In this document: positions 38,396 through 52,200 of the stretch, piece after piece
Numbering within the stretch: position 1 is the first letter of the stretch
How the letters are laid out: each line of letters opens with the position of its first letter
NCBI RefSeq assembly: GCF_032854445.1
Contig: NC_088303.1
Span: forward strand, 31,257,501 to 31,321,500
Direction: 5' to 3'
DNA from: Liolophura sinensis
Taxonomy: Eukaryota; Mollusca; Polyplacophora; Chitonida; Chitonidae
DNA length: 64,000 nt
Program-made: the position numbers and the translations under genes
Notes under the pieces: model-generated
The model's input: only the letters and a program-made list of their open reading frames with translations
What the model was told of the DNA's origin: nothing
The model's database searches: none

Positions 38396-39390
38396 ATAAC
38401 AGCAGATATGGAATAATAAGCGGTTTTAACTACCGAAAAATAAGTAAATCATTTTAAATAATATATGACATGCAGCCCAGCCAATTTGAAGCAAGACATT
38501 TTAAAAGCAACGTAATGACAACTAGCAAAAAAATTTTCTGGAAAAAAAAAAACTCTTCCATTACCAGTGATGAAACTTGTCAATACTATATACAGAGTGT
38601 ATAATGTATGTCCAGCCAAGTTATTTATTATTTAAATCCGAGAATATGAGATAGAGCCCAGCAGAGACTTGGGGTGGAAAACAAACTGTAAACTGCAATA
38701 TGAAATGTAGCCATGAAGTGAAAAGATATATATGACCAGAGACTTAATGGGAAATGCGGTTGTTTTTTTTTTCTCAAAATGATCCGCAGATATGTTTCTC
38801 TCTGACGTCACTTTATTGTTATTATCTTGCGTTCCTTCTGTTCTCACCTTTCTTGTTTACTTTTTTATTGCTCCTGTTTCACATAAAGCATCAACTTCAG
38901 TTATCTGGATGACAAATTTCTTTCTAAACCTTGCCAAAGGCGGTGTTCAGTATGTTATCGAGATCGTCGTTCTAATGAGACTTTAATTTATAGATAGTTT
39001 TGGGAAGAGTGACCCAGTTGCGAACTGTTTGCTAATTTGTCCGCCTCTGAACTTTAATTATCTTTAATTTATACCTCATTAACACAAGTTCATGTTGAGA
39101 ATAGAAACGTGTGTCTCATTTAAAATGAACCTGTCAGATATTCTTCGGAATGTTTTCTTTGTTTTATTTCTGTCCTCTACTGACAGTATGTTTCCATATC
39201 TGGCCAAACACCAACATATTTAAAGTGATGAATGAATCGCCATGTCGAAGACATGCTTTTATGTGTTTTATATGAAGAAATTTTTGCTTTATGAGCCGAT
39301 CAGGTGTATAGATGACGAAAACTTCTAATAAATCAAGGTAACCATTGCATAAGTACCGTGCATAGACAGGTACCTGATGATCTTGTGACC

Positions 39391-39820
39391 TGGGGCTCCG
39401 TGGCTCAGTTGGTTAGCGCGCTAGCACAGCCTAATAACCCTAGGAGCCTCTCAGCACTGACTAGCCTATGGACGCTCGGTCAGCGAGGGTACAAGTGTTT
39501 TCAATTAAAGTACCATAGCGTAAAAGGTGAGACGTTCATATCCGGCTTCGGACAAGGCATTTGCAGATTTCCTTGATCTCTCTGTTTGTGTGGTACAGGT
39601 GACAATACGTCTTCGACGACTCCTGTTGTTGTTCGGAAGTCTAACGTTCGCTGAGGGCAACTTTTCCACCAATATGGGGAACATTTCTGTAAGCCAACGC
39701 ATTCGGCGCAACGGACACTCCGGTTTCGTCAACCTTGACCCATAAAATTGGCCGCCATTGTATGGAAGAGGAAATATGTGAGTGCAGCGTTAGTCAGCAG
39801 TCATATAAATAAACATTTAA
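39391..39820 (+). mobile_element. SINE with family-1-like head and different body
   Basis: Head ggggctccgtggctcagttg followed by gttagcgcgctagcac gives a good tRNA-like A box. The body (ttcggacaaggcatttgcag; acgtcttcgacgactcctg) differs from family 1, and the end gtgagtgcagcgttagtcag with atataaataaac resembles a SINE tail. Confidence 0.65.
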
Positions 39821-39841
39821 AAAAAAAACTCGTCAGTATAT

Positions 39842-40080
39842 GAATGCATGTATGTACGCTTTGGGTTTTACGTCGTACTTTATTTTTCATATGGCGACGA
39901 AGAGTCATTAGCTATGGGTACATATTCTGCGTCTATGCCGCCACTGAAGTATCATGCCGAATACACCCAGTGACATATACTGACACTAGGCCAACCGGTT
40001 CTGTTTTCTTGCTCAGTGTTGAGCGTCAGACATGTGCCATTTTTTAAAGTCTTTGGTATAACAAACCGGGGTTTGACCGT
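39842..40080 (-). mobile_element. SINE family 2B, diverged
   Basis: Recognised by tttacgtcgtactt, atatggcgacgaagagtcat, tgaagtatcatgccga and a B-box-like ggggtttgac near the head. Confidence 0.8.
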
Positions 40081-40293
40081 CATCAGTATTACCGCGAGAA
40101 GTTTTATACGTTCGAGAACTAGAGAACCTCTTATAACTAAGAAAATTCTTAAGCTATACCTAAACAGAAAGTATCAAGTCCAGAAAGTATGAACAAGATT
40201 TGAAGATCCCTCACAACAGCAACGACTACCCAGAAGACAGAAACACCCCAGTCGAAGTAGTTTCAGCACATAAAGGTACCAGCTGGCAACCGC

Positions 40294-40626
40294 TTATACT
40301 ACACCATAATATGTAAGGTACATAATAAAATCATTTATTGAATTTGAATGCTGATGCAGATCCCTAGACTGACAGACATGCAAGCCATAGTGTTTCTTGA
40401 ATATTATTGATTTGGTGTTGGAGTTAAGTTTATTCCTGTTATACCGGCCTTCCTCCAAATACCTAATACAGTGAGCATGGCTATTTAGAGTTATCTCCCT
40501 TAGATATGCACAATCATGTCTCTTCAAGGCAAGGCAGCGAAAATTGAAACCCTTATCGTACTTCTGATCAACAAGAAGTGGAAAACTATCGCTATTTAAT
40601 CATTCCAAGAGATTGTTGTTTTCGAA
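40294..40626 (-). pseudogene. exon relic with in-frame TGA, unrecognised protein
   Basis: Minus strand. An acceptor-like TTTTCAG at the start, 8 sense codons, an in-frame TGA at 40600-40602, then 101 open codons to TAA at 40294. The peptide looks protein-like rather than low-complexity (motifs NNNLLE, FPLLVDQKYDKGFNFRC, CIRYLEEGRYN), with Cys and charged residues spread evenly. No family recognised. Either a decayed exon or retrocopy, or a genuine last exon starting after the TGA. Confidence 0.3.
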
Positions 40627-41004
40627 CTGAAAATTGCATGTAATGAAAGGCAAGTTTTCAATCGCTGTTCCTCGCCTTTGGTGATTATAATCTGTCGACG
40701 GCGGTCGTGTGTGTAGTTATATGTTTCGTGGAAGACTTCAAGCAATACACTGTGGACGTTTGTACCTTACACGTGGAAAAGATCGTCAACATCATACCAA
40801 AGGCTGATGGGTTACACCTCGCGACGTGATTGGTTCCCCTTACAAAACTGACATCCTGTAAGTGCAAATTCTGGAGTATGACCTTGAACATCAATCAAAT
40901 AAATTCATTAATAAAATGGTTAGCGAGTGCAAATTGATAAGGATCAGCTGCATACATATATAAGTATGAAGACTCAGACCTGGATACATCCATGAAGAAA
41001 TCAA

Positions 41005-43198
41005 TTTATTCCAATGAAATATGAAGCCCTTTGTCAATTTCTAATTATATACACTATATATCGAAGCTCGGTGCTTAGTTATCGGGAGTCGTAATTAACC
41101 AAATTTACATTATCATACACTAAGCACAATGTTAAATGTTAAATGGCTACATATACATAATGTTTGCATTAATTTCACTGACTTTAAAAAATCCTAAATA
41201 TGTTGGTTAAAGTCGATATTAAAAACAGGATCAAAAAACTTACAACATAAAATTTTTGTAGTAGAAATCATGATCATTTCTTTTTGAAATCATGAATTCG
41301 TACCCTATTAAAACAGAAAAATTAGGTTGGCAGGATGACATTAATGCCAAATCATAAACAATTATACGGTGTAAAGCTATTTTCTTTTGTTGTTTTTTTC
41401 TACACAAGTATAAAATAATGATAAAAACACCATTTAAGATCAAAAGAAAAGGATTCTTGCCAGCCCTGTTAGCACTGTAGCAGTGTATTAAGTACACTGC
41501 AAGACAAGGTACAAGAAAACTAACTTATGATCAGTAAACATAAAACGATTGTATAACGTTCTTTGTTCGGAGTTTCGGTATTGAACAAACAGTACTGCGT
41601 AAAATATTAGCACTATACCGCCGTACTGATCATGCCTACATTCTCTCATTAACCATCAAGGTCATAATAGCACATTCCGGATACAATGCTCTATGACCAA
41701 AGGATAAAAGACTAAGGTAAAAGGAGAAAAAAATGAAACAAAAAACTCCTTAGATGACTGGTAAAAGGAGAACATGTTAAAATTGCCTGAAGATCAATTG
41801 TATCAATGGGGACTTTTTTTTTTAAAACTCCCCCGAGAGTCCCGTTAGTTTACAATGGAGTATCGTCTAACGAATCACTAAACCTTACCCAGCCTAAAAT
41901 GTGTCAAGCAAGGAAATAATTACGGCGCTTGATCAAGGCTGATTGAAGTTTAAACTTGGATACATCTACACCAGATGTGAACAACTTCACTCTAAGAAAG
42001 TCCCACTGAAATAGAATAAGCTAAAAATATGAGACTCTCCAGGTAGCATATAACATACTCCTAGAAATATTTGGCAAGTCCAATTATCTGAAAAACTACG
42101 CTTAGCCTAAGCAGTGGCACGCGCTAAAACACCGCGTAATTTATGACAAATTCACCTTCAATACAGACAGGGAAGTCCATGCAACACTGAGCAGGTAACT
42201 CCTGTTCTACACAATAATATACATGTATATCCAGTATGTATACCATATATATATATCGCATATATACCACCACGCATATCATACGAGCAATCATTCATAA
42301 ATATTAAGTAGGCCTACACTGTTCGTCCGATGAACGGCAGAGCATCCTTGGTCCGCTTTTTACATGAAATTACACCATAGTTTCCACATGGACAATTGTT
42401 CTGCCATTTAAGGCACTCGACGACGTATTATTCACATAACATTGTTTACAGATGCTTCCATGACACCGTTGTTCACACGAACCTGTGAGACAACCTGTAC
42501 AACATTATCCGCTGAAACATCCAGGAGACATCATCTAGAGACCCTTCAACAGCTACTTTGACACTAATTCGGAAACAACAAAAATATTCCAGCGAAAAAC
42601 CAATTCTACAAAGTGCATTTCCACTTCTCTCCCGTGAACCACTGTCCCGCTGAGCCACTATGCATTTGATTTGGCCATCAGTTCACTTTATAACTATATA
42701 TTAAATGAAAGTTTACACATGCCTTTAAGACTGAGCGAATAAGGCGAAATCACCTCCAACAAGAGCAAATGAGCCAGACATATCCTCATTGAACACACGA
42801 GCACATCCTCACTGTATATTGATTGACTGACGTGTCATCAATTCCACATGTGAACAACTCACCCATGTTGTTCGCATATTTACGTGTTCACAGGACGTTT
42901 ACTCCTTCCATCCAAGGTTTCTACGACACACGTTACACTGGGATGTTTTGGCTCACGTCTGAGGAAACGTAGAAGCATAGTCTACTTGAGAAAGGTTAGC
43001 TTAAAAGCATGTTGGGGCTCCCAAACGATCCAAGACACACCAAGATTAAAGAACAGGATGCGAGAATAGGCTGTAGCATGACGCTATCCCATTAATGTAG
43101 TCTCCACTTGTGCTCAGCGATCCGGCCCTTAACCAGTTTTGCATCAGGCCAGAACGGCTTGACACCGGACCAAAGTATGCAGAAATCACAGGAAACTA
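41005..43198 (-). other. possible chordin 3' UTR
   Basis: Unique AT-rich sequence downstream of the stop, with no SINE copy I can recognise. The first AATAAA I found on the minus strand is at 41005-41010, which would give a UTR of about 2.2 kb. Other AATAAA motifs lie further on (about 40336, and 37744-37762). Which one is used, if any, cannot be told from sequence. Confidence 0.25.
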
Positions 43199-43284
43199 CT
43201 ACGTTGATGAAGGCGTCTTCAAATTTGAAATCCCCTCAATGCTTTTCCCTTGACCATCGTGACGTTTCGTGTGCTTTCCTCCAA
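43199..43284 (-). CDS. chrd: chordin exon 21: C-terminal tail and stop
   Basis: 86 bp including the TAG at 43199-43201; acceptor TTTGTTTCAG, phase 1 in. Encodes a basic, Gly/Ser/Thr-rich tail of about 28 residues (GGKHTKRHDG ... LKTPSSTT). Vertebrate chordins also end with a short charged tail after the last VWC. The tail is poorly conserved, so support comes from phase and splice consensus. Confidence 0.82.
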
Positions 43285-46200
43285 CTGAAACAAAAGATGT
43301 CCAAGATGAGGATGTGAAACGCTAATAAGATTTTGCATAGACGTCTCTCATGCAAAATGAAACTTCTGATTATTACTTTTTCGGCCATAATTCGAGTTAT
43401 GTTTGATTGTATGTCCAGATGATTGTGTGAATTGGAATTTGTGGCAACTTTAATCATGTAGGTCTAGATAACAACAAATGCAAAGAAATCCACAGAAATG
43501 ACAGTTTGATATTTGACTCGAGACATTAATGTTCATAAAAAGTGCTGAAATTGAATATGAATATTCGTGAATGAAACCGGCTGAAAAGGATTAAGATATT
43601 AAATGCATCCAGAGCGGAGTAGCAAGATGGTTTTTACGCTGTACTCAAGAATGTTTCACATATACGCGACAGCGGCCAGCACTATGGTGGGAGGAAACCG
43701 GGCAGAGCCGTGGAGAACCCACCGACACGTATAGCAATTAAAACGAGACACAGGACATACGATGGTAAGACACTTCATTGTTAATAACAATTAAATTTAT
43801 ACTTTTTAATATCCAGTAGTATCAAGATATGAACTTCAACTTGGCCATATGTTTTAAACAGCCATCACTTTTGTGCGTGTCAAAACAAGATAGACACTAT
43901 ATCTTGACTTTAGCTATATAATGGATGAGGTAGGTATCAAATATTATTTCGGACATGCGCAATGAAACAGCCTTTATCCAAAATCCAGGATAATTCCCTT
44001 ATTAACAGATTATCATTGTGGCTATATTCTAATAGGATTACAGTGTTTTGACGTCTTGGTCGTGATTATGGTAGAATTCTGTACGAGGTTATCCAGTACA
44101 GAAGTGTACGAGATTATCTAATACAGAAGTGTACTCACGTGAACATTTTGGACAGCATTCCCCTGGAACCTGTTCCTTTTTTAAACACTTCAACCTCGGA
44201 CACTTCTGCCGTTTACACTTCGTTTTGCCTTCCTAAAAAGGAGTTTAAAAAACACACTGTAGTCCCGGAATATGAATTGTTTGATTGGTTTTTCACGCCG
44301 TACTCAAGAATATTTCACATAAATGACGGCGGTCAGTATTAAGGTGGCAGAAAACCTGGCAGGAAACCGGGCAGAGCCCGGGAGAAACCCACCGACACAT
44401 ATTACAATTAAAACGAGAAGCATGACAGAACATACAAAGACAAGACACTTTGTTAATAAGTTAAAATCTTAATCTTGGTTTCTTTATATTAGCGCTTTAA
44501 ACAAAACTCATTTGTATCGTTTTCTTTCCTCTTACATAAATTGCTTTCCAAAAATTATGTCGTGTGCTAAATTTTTTGTGTTGAATTTGGCAAGTTTCGC
44601 AGAATTTTCGACTTACGTTGCATTTACACGTAATACACTTCATAGCACCAAAGTGAGACACGTATGGATGCCAACTCGATCCACTATCGTGTTTTTTCCC
44701 AGCAAACATACACGCTGAAACACAATGACAAATGCGTTAGAAAGTTCAGATCTCTGGGCAAAGAATGTAGCTGGAAAGCATGAAAGCAAGAAAGTGGTAA
44801 GACAACGGCTTTTCCAATTTTCTGGCGTTTGTTTTGCACTGACACCTAGTGTACCGTTCAGCAAATGGATCCAACGGGAAAAACACAAACAATTTCAAGG
44901 CAAGCGTTTCTTCCTTGAAAGAAATACACTGCTAAATTGGCTTGAAACCTAGGCAATCGCATAATGTGACAGTTTCCAATTCTATGTTCATTTCTTTTTT
45001 ATCGTTTTGACAATTGTGTTAAATTGACATGTAATAACTCCTGAAAGGCTACTTACGACAGCTAAGTAACATGAGGCACAGCCATTCAATACATAAGTAT
45101 GTTAAAGTTAAATGTCCAAAGAAGTCGTATTAAAATAAGAACCCTCCAGCAAAGTTTTCGAGGTGCATTTTCTATTTCTGTAGTTTTTGTCTTTCTTCTG
45201 GGCGCAAAGGCAATTGTGGATAGTTATTCGTGTATTAAAGGGTAGGCCAAGACTTCAATGCCTGGTACTTTGCACACCTCTAATATGTTTTGATAAAGCA
45301 GTGCTATGCACCGTCCAGCATGAACCAGAACAGTCTTTGGCGGGCCAAAAAAAACAATTGCCTTACTGTAACTTACCTCCTGCATCAGTGGATCTGTCCC
45401 CTTGAATGGACTGGACATCAACAGTCGGAAACTTAGATTGCTTTTCTTGATCATACGCTGGGGAACATTAAACAGCGAATAAGTTATCCTGTTTTGATTA
45501 CAATTAAGGATCCAAAGCGTTTACTGTGTATAGTCTTAAAATAATTAAAAATTAGATTAAAGAGTAGATTTACTAAGTAAGAGCAGATTTACTAAGTAAG
45601 CAACATCTACAGCCAGATTTGCAGCTGGCATTTATGTTTTTTTTATTTGATTGTTTTACGCCGTACTCAAGAATATTTCACTTATACAACGGCGGCCACT
45701 ATTATGTTGGGAGGAAACCGGGTACAGCCCAAGGGAAACCCACTACCACCCGTAGGTTGCTGGAAGACCTTCCCACGTAAGGTGCAGCTGACATGATCAA
45801 ATAGGCTACATGAAATGTTAAAATTCTTGATCTGCTGTAAACAAGGTATCATTGACTGGAAGTTAAGTCCATGTTGTACTCACTTGGACAAACTTTGCAG
45901 CAATCCATTTCATTTTTCCTTACAGCAACAGCATCCGGACAATCCAATTTCGGACAGGTAATTTTCGAGCAACTAACTTCCCCACCAGGCTGAAAGATAT
46001 CACACAAGATTACAAATTATTGTAAAAATATTTCATTCTAGGAAATGGCACACATATGCTATTTCCTCTCTCTCTAATATCCTTCAAAATTTCAGTTTTG
46101 ATAAAACCTTTGCGCCACGAAGTCACCAAAAATATCAAAGTGTCCCAATGCCTGCTTGTAATAACATTTTACAAGAGTTATGCCCCTTCATCATGGTGGC

Positions 46201-49200
46201 GGGGGGGAGCCCCTCAATGAACTGTGAAAAGAATTTATTGGATTAGACCTTAGTACCTACTTAATGTTTAACCACACACCATATGCGTCCATTTCACAAT
46301 ACTAATTAGGACTAAAAGTGAAATACAAATTTAACTCTTAAATAAATCCATCAAAGTGCTAAAATTGTATTTAACCGCCGATTCTGTGTTGTGGAATTAC
46401 AATTTCAAGTGAGCATCAAGCTTCAAATATTTCGTTCTGTGTTAAAAGATTAAAGTTTTAGATTTTATCACAAAAACTGTTTCAAGAAATATAATAACAT
46501 AATAAATATATAATACTTACAACACAATTACAGACAGCACATGTAACGTAACCAAAGGGGGGAATATACGGGTGCCAGGAAGTTCCGATCGGATGCCATC
46601 TTTTATCACCACTAAAATAACACGAATCTTCCTTGGAAATCGTAGGGGAGTCCGTGTCCAGCGCTGAGGGAGAGAGAGAAGAGGGAAATGGGGGTAAATG
46701 TATGTATGTATACGTGTTTTCAGTCATATGACCACGAGGGGTCATTGGCTGTGTGTACATACACTCTGCCTTGTGACAGGGCGACTCCATGTTACCAATT
46801 CAAAGTCAAAGTATTTAACTCGGGCAACTCTTTCAGTCCAGAACCGATTCCCAAAGAGGCCCTGGCTGTTATGACTAAGTGCTGCAATCACTGAGGTATC
46901 ATGCCGAAGACACCAGACGTAACACCACACACAGTCACATTATACTGACACCGGGCCACCCCGTGCAGTTTCCTTGCTCTAACCTCCTAGTGCTGAGCGC
47001 CAAGCGAGGCAGCAGTAAGTACCATTTTTGTTCCATAACATGCTTTTTGTAATTTGTAAAGTCTTTGGTATCAACCACCCCGTTGGGGGGGGGGGGGGGG
47101 GGGAATGTAGCTCACTGCATTTACATGTATATGATGTGTTGATTATGTACGTGATTATTGTACGCAACGGTATATATTTAGGTCATACTTCTATTCTGTC
47201 ATACCATGTATAGGTTTCGTTTGCAATGAACCATGTTCAAAAATGGAAAATGAAAACCTGGTTGCAATGTGACCATGGGGCTTTTTTTGGTGGATTGGCT
47301 TCATTTGATTGGTCTGTTTCACTTTAGCGACGGCGGCCATCATTATGGTGGAAGGAAACCTGGCAGGGCTCGGGGGAAACCCTCGATCTTCCGCATGTTG
47401 CCGATAGGCCTTCCAGTTTATGACTGGAGAGAGACATCAATCGTATAGGTAGGTGTCATTGTGCTGCAGTACCACGCTAACAGCTAGGCCACGGATGTGA
47501 AAACCCTTAAACATCATATTCTATGGTCAAATGACTTTCGTTTAGATGTATAAGACGTTAGCTATCGGTAACAGTAAAGCATGAAACGTACAGACAAACA
47601 CAAGGGGGGAAACATCCACAAAACGAGCAAATAAGAAAAAAAATCACTTCGGTGGGAACGGGGCCATAGATAATTTTAAAACATACCTGGGCAGGAGGCA
47701 CAGCACTGGCCGGGCACGTGGACGGGGTTAGCACAGCTCAGGACAGGACATACCTCTTTGTGACATTTCACCTTTCCCCGCTGACGGTTGGACGAAGGTA
47801 CAGGGAAGAAATTTACGACATGCACAATTTAAATACTGTTATATTTACCGAAGAATAACTATTACATGATTTCTATTGCATACAATTAACAATTCATCAT
47901 ATAAATATTTCGCAATTATTGCACCCAGCTACTGTGAGGAAGTCATTTTTTGGTCAGATCCAATTTTTTTAGCTGACTGGAGTTTTACGCCGTACTCAAG
48001 AACATTTCGCTTATACGACGGTGGCAAGCATTATGGTGGGAGGAAACCATAGAGGCCAAGTTAAACCCACGACCATACGCAGGTTACTGGAAAACCTCAC
48101 CTACTTACGAGCTGGACTCACAGTGACCGCATTGGTCAGAGGCTCCTGGGTCATTACGCTACGCTAGCACGCTAACCACAAGACCAAGGAAGCCGGGGTT
48201 GATCAATTGAGACTAAATGTTACTAGACGACAGATATCACAAATGGTAATTAATTGTTTATGTGGTATAAAGACTTTTAGTCAAATTACATCCCAGTGGT
48301 GTTCCTATGGTAATTAATGCCACGAAAATTACTGCTAACGACATCTGTAGTCAACACAAATGACACCATCCCTGAGTACCAGGCATATGCTTGATTTTAC
48401 ACTGATGCAGCATTAAAACTTCCCCTTTATAAAGCACTGTGGGTTGTTTTTAAACTTCTTCCTTTACAAAGGTCTGTGCGTTGTTTTAGTGGTAGGACGT
48501 ACCTTACAACTACACGTGTTACACACGGAATCCACATCGGGGACCCAACTGGACCCGTCATCGTAAAACTGACCCTCATACTCGCAGGAATAACTGACCA
48601 CTTCTTCCAGACGATTGCCTTGTTCGTCGACCACCATGTTACTGTCGTGGTCACCAAACAACCGCCAGCACTTGTTCCTCACGGTGACCTGGTGAACGGA
48701 CAGAAAAGAGATTAGACATGGTGTTAGCTTGCAGTGAAAAAATTGGCGTCAGATATTTATTTATTTATTTGCTCGGTGTTTTACGCCGTGCACAAGAATG
48801 TTTCACTTATAAGACGGTGGCCAGAATTATGGTGAAAGGAAACCGAGCATTACCCTTGGGAACCCATGACCATTTCGTTTACATTCATATAATTTTATTC
48901 ATTTTATTTATTCATTAATTCACTCAAGAATATTTCACTTATATAATAATTTCACTCAGCAGTGTGGTATGAGGAAACTAAGAATCACGACCATGGCTTA
49001 GAGGCAGTTTGCTAGCAACCTTCCCCAGGTGCGACTGGAGAAGAAGAAGCATTAGTGAGGGCTTCGGCTAAACAGAAGGCCTACCACATTATGTGAAGTG
49101 CGTGGAGAGCGGATTTTAAACCATGTATGTGAGAAAAAGTAGACTAACGATTTGTCATAGCGAATCTTTCAGAGCATAACAACTGTCAAAAAAGCTATGG

Positions 49201-52200
49201 ATGCAATGTAAAAATAAGTTATGCGGAGTAAACACATTTCTCTATCACAGGTTCGTCATTGGTACAGCAGGATATTTAACCTCTTAACTTTGAAAGACAA
49301 GACAGGAAAGAGCACGGTACAATTTGTATATTTGGGATGGAATATATAGGCACTTGGCAACTCGACAACTCCAGATAACAAGTGGCCTTGCACGTATTAG
49401 TATTTTGAAGACGTATCCAACAGCATGGTGTTATGCTTTAAGATACCATGGACTGTTCGCGTACATATTTGTTTATCATGAGCCATTCTGATAGCCATGG
49501 CTTCCTCCACTTTTAAGGTACCCCTTAAGCTGGAGAAACAAGCCCATCCAAATCTCAATGTACCAAGCACAGCATCCCGTTTTGTCTTTTATTTATTTTT
49601 AGACACCGGCTCTACTACTTACATTTCCTCTTAGTTCTCCCAAGGGTGTGCTCATGGAAGCTACCTGTAAAACAGCTTTACCATCGTCTAGATTCTTGTA
49701 TAAATCCTCAGAAATCTTTCGAACCACACCAACGGCCTGCAAACAGCGACGAAACGATCAACAGTAATACCAATTTTGCTCAATATATAATGCAACGTTT
49801 TGGCAATTTATATTTTACATTATTTCTTGTCTAGTATATCGTCAATGTGTATGTCAAACTGATGCCATTATAATGTTCACATGAAATGGGAGTGCAGGAA
49901 CCGATGCTTTTATAAAGAAAGCATATTTTTTGTCAAGATTTCTGCCGTAATTCCTCACCTTGTTTCCACTGAAACCACCAAAAGTCTTCACGCTGTGTCT
50001 GTTAGAGAGCACAGGAATTTCTCCCCCTAGCGGCGGAACGCTGAGTTGAGCAGCCACTGTACTGCCTTTTCCAATCGTTATACCCTCTAGCACTATCTCG
50101 TAGTGCAGAACACAGTTACTGTCAAAACCAAACCACGCATTTCCCGCCGTTCCTGACGTCATAGACGGTTGAACGCTTCTGGGTGCCAAGACAATGGGGA
50201 AATCTAACAAGACACATAAAAAGAGGCATGAAAGGATGTCAAAGTCGTAACGGAATATTCAAAAAGTTTCGTTCAGTATCGTCTCTTTGAATTTGGAGTT
50301 GTCCGTTAAAGAAATTATGAGTGAAACGATTTTCAAATTGAAACAAAAGAACAATTAGCACTAAAGTGTAAAATATATTTAAAAAATAACAGTTGGAGAA
50401 AAGTCTACGTTTATCTCAAATCAAGAACATTAACTGTCTTTCTGGGCATCGTTTTGTTTCCCACATCAACCCTACCGATGAAATGCCTATAAATCTTTGT
50501 AATAACCCAGGAGCAAGATTAAATAAACCATATTCATTTAGTAAATATTCATTGATATTTAATAAATAAAATAAATATTCACAACTGACCTCCGGGATGT
50601 TTTGTGTGTTCCCGGTAACCAAGTTCAGTCACATGGCCTCGGATTTCACTGATCTTGTGCGTTTCCGTGGCTACATTGATATAGGCAAACTCGTTTAACA
50701 ACATATAAGTATCCAAAGCCTTTGGTTTCTTGTACGTTCCATTCACCTGTAACAAACGTTTTAATATACATTAAATATTACACCTGGTCAGTATAAATGA
50801 AATCATAACAGACAAGTTTTTCAGCTAATACGTTATTATTTCTAGCCCACTGACATCTAATAAATTGACATCACTACATTTATTACCTAATTCCGCTTAA
50901 ACCACAGTGTAATTTGCCACCTGACAGGAGGCTGTATTTCACCGGTTACGTGTGACCGATTGCCAGCCATCACAATGTCGTTGCTTCTCTGAGGGGTTTT
51001 TTATTATAGTACATTCCCTAAATCTTCGAAGTAAGCCTGAATTTCTGCTTGGCTCTTATATTACTGTCTCAATGGGAAAACACATTCCAAGGTTTCAAAA
51101 TTATATGACATGGATCAATCTTTTCCGCTCTTGCTGCTTTGTCCGCGACTCAGTCATGAGGTTTAATCAGCTAACTAGCGAAAGTCAGTTTTATTCCAGA
51201 TTATTCCGCCCATAAACCTCCGTCATATTTTAACACTGAAAAATTCTTGACTACGACTTTTAACATCAATCGAATAAATAAATCAAATTTCTGCAAAACT
51301 GACAATAACTGAACAATACTCTCCAAAATAAAAGGTGTACCGTTTTGTACACATGTGTTTGCTATGTAAACAAGATGTGTATCAAAAGGTACACAATTTG
51401 GTACACACTGAAAGTGTATAGGAACATAGCGATGATGTATGCAAGGTGGGTACACATTAGTGTTCCTCTGAAAACTTGCTACAATTAATACGTGACTGTA
51501 GTACATAACTTGTATATTTTTTGTACTTAGTTGCTTTTAGTTAGTAGACTTTTACGGCATGTGGACAACGTTTGAAATCAATGGACTACAGCTACTACGT
51601 CGAACCACTGCTTACCCAACCACTGAAACCACTTTCATCCTGGACAAAGTTGGACGTCAAATCAGCCAGCTTCCGCCGTTTATTCTTCCTGTTGGGAGCA
51701 CCTTCTAACCGCACCTTTGTCACCTTACTGGACAATCCCACTAGACGAATCTGAAAGGATGACCGAAGCGATATTGTGCTGATCTTTCGAATGTGAAAAC
51801 AATGAGAAACAATTAAAGTTGTGTATGACGCGATATAAAAAAAATGGTCACGAAAAAAAACATTACTGGGTCACATTCATCAAAATATCCTGTTGGCCAA
51901 TTACTATATTTATGAATGAACAGAATATGTCTGTTATGTCTGGAAATCGAATGTGAAAAGGCCTGCAGCAACTTGCGGATGGTCGTAGGTTTCCCCCGGG
52001 CTCTATTCGGTTTCCTTATATTATAACGCGTGCTGCAATCTTATGGGCCTTGGTGAAACGTTCTTGAATTCGGCGTAAAACACTAATCAAATAAATAAAT
52101 ATATTTAACAAAGAAAGATGCTGTTATAACAGAATACATTCTATCATCACTTAGACAACAGAATTTCTATTAAAGATTAACAGTTATGAAAGTATATACA

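Larger units (their letters stand above)
36747..40293. other. mostly unassigned
   Basis: Apart from the 161-codon frame at 37910-38395 and SINEs at 39.4-40.1 kb I see no gene. A near-repeat (acaaatactta and acaaatactaaagtactt) lies at 37780-37862. Confidence 0.45.
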
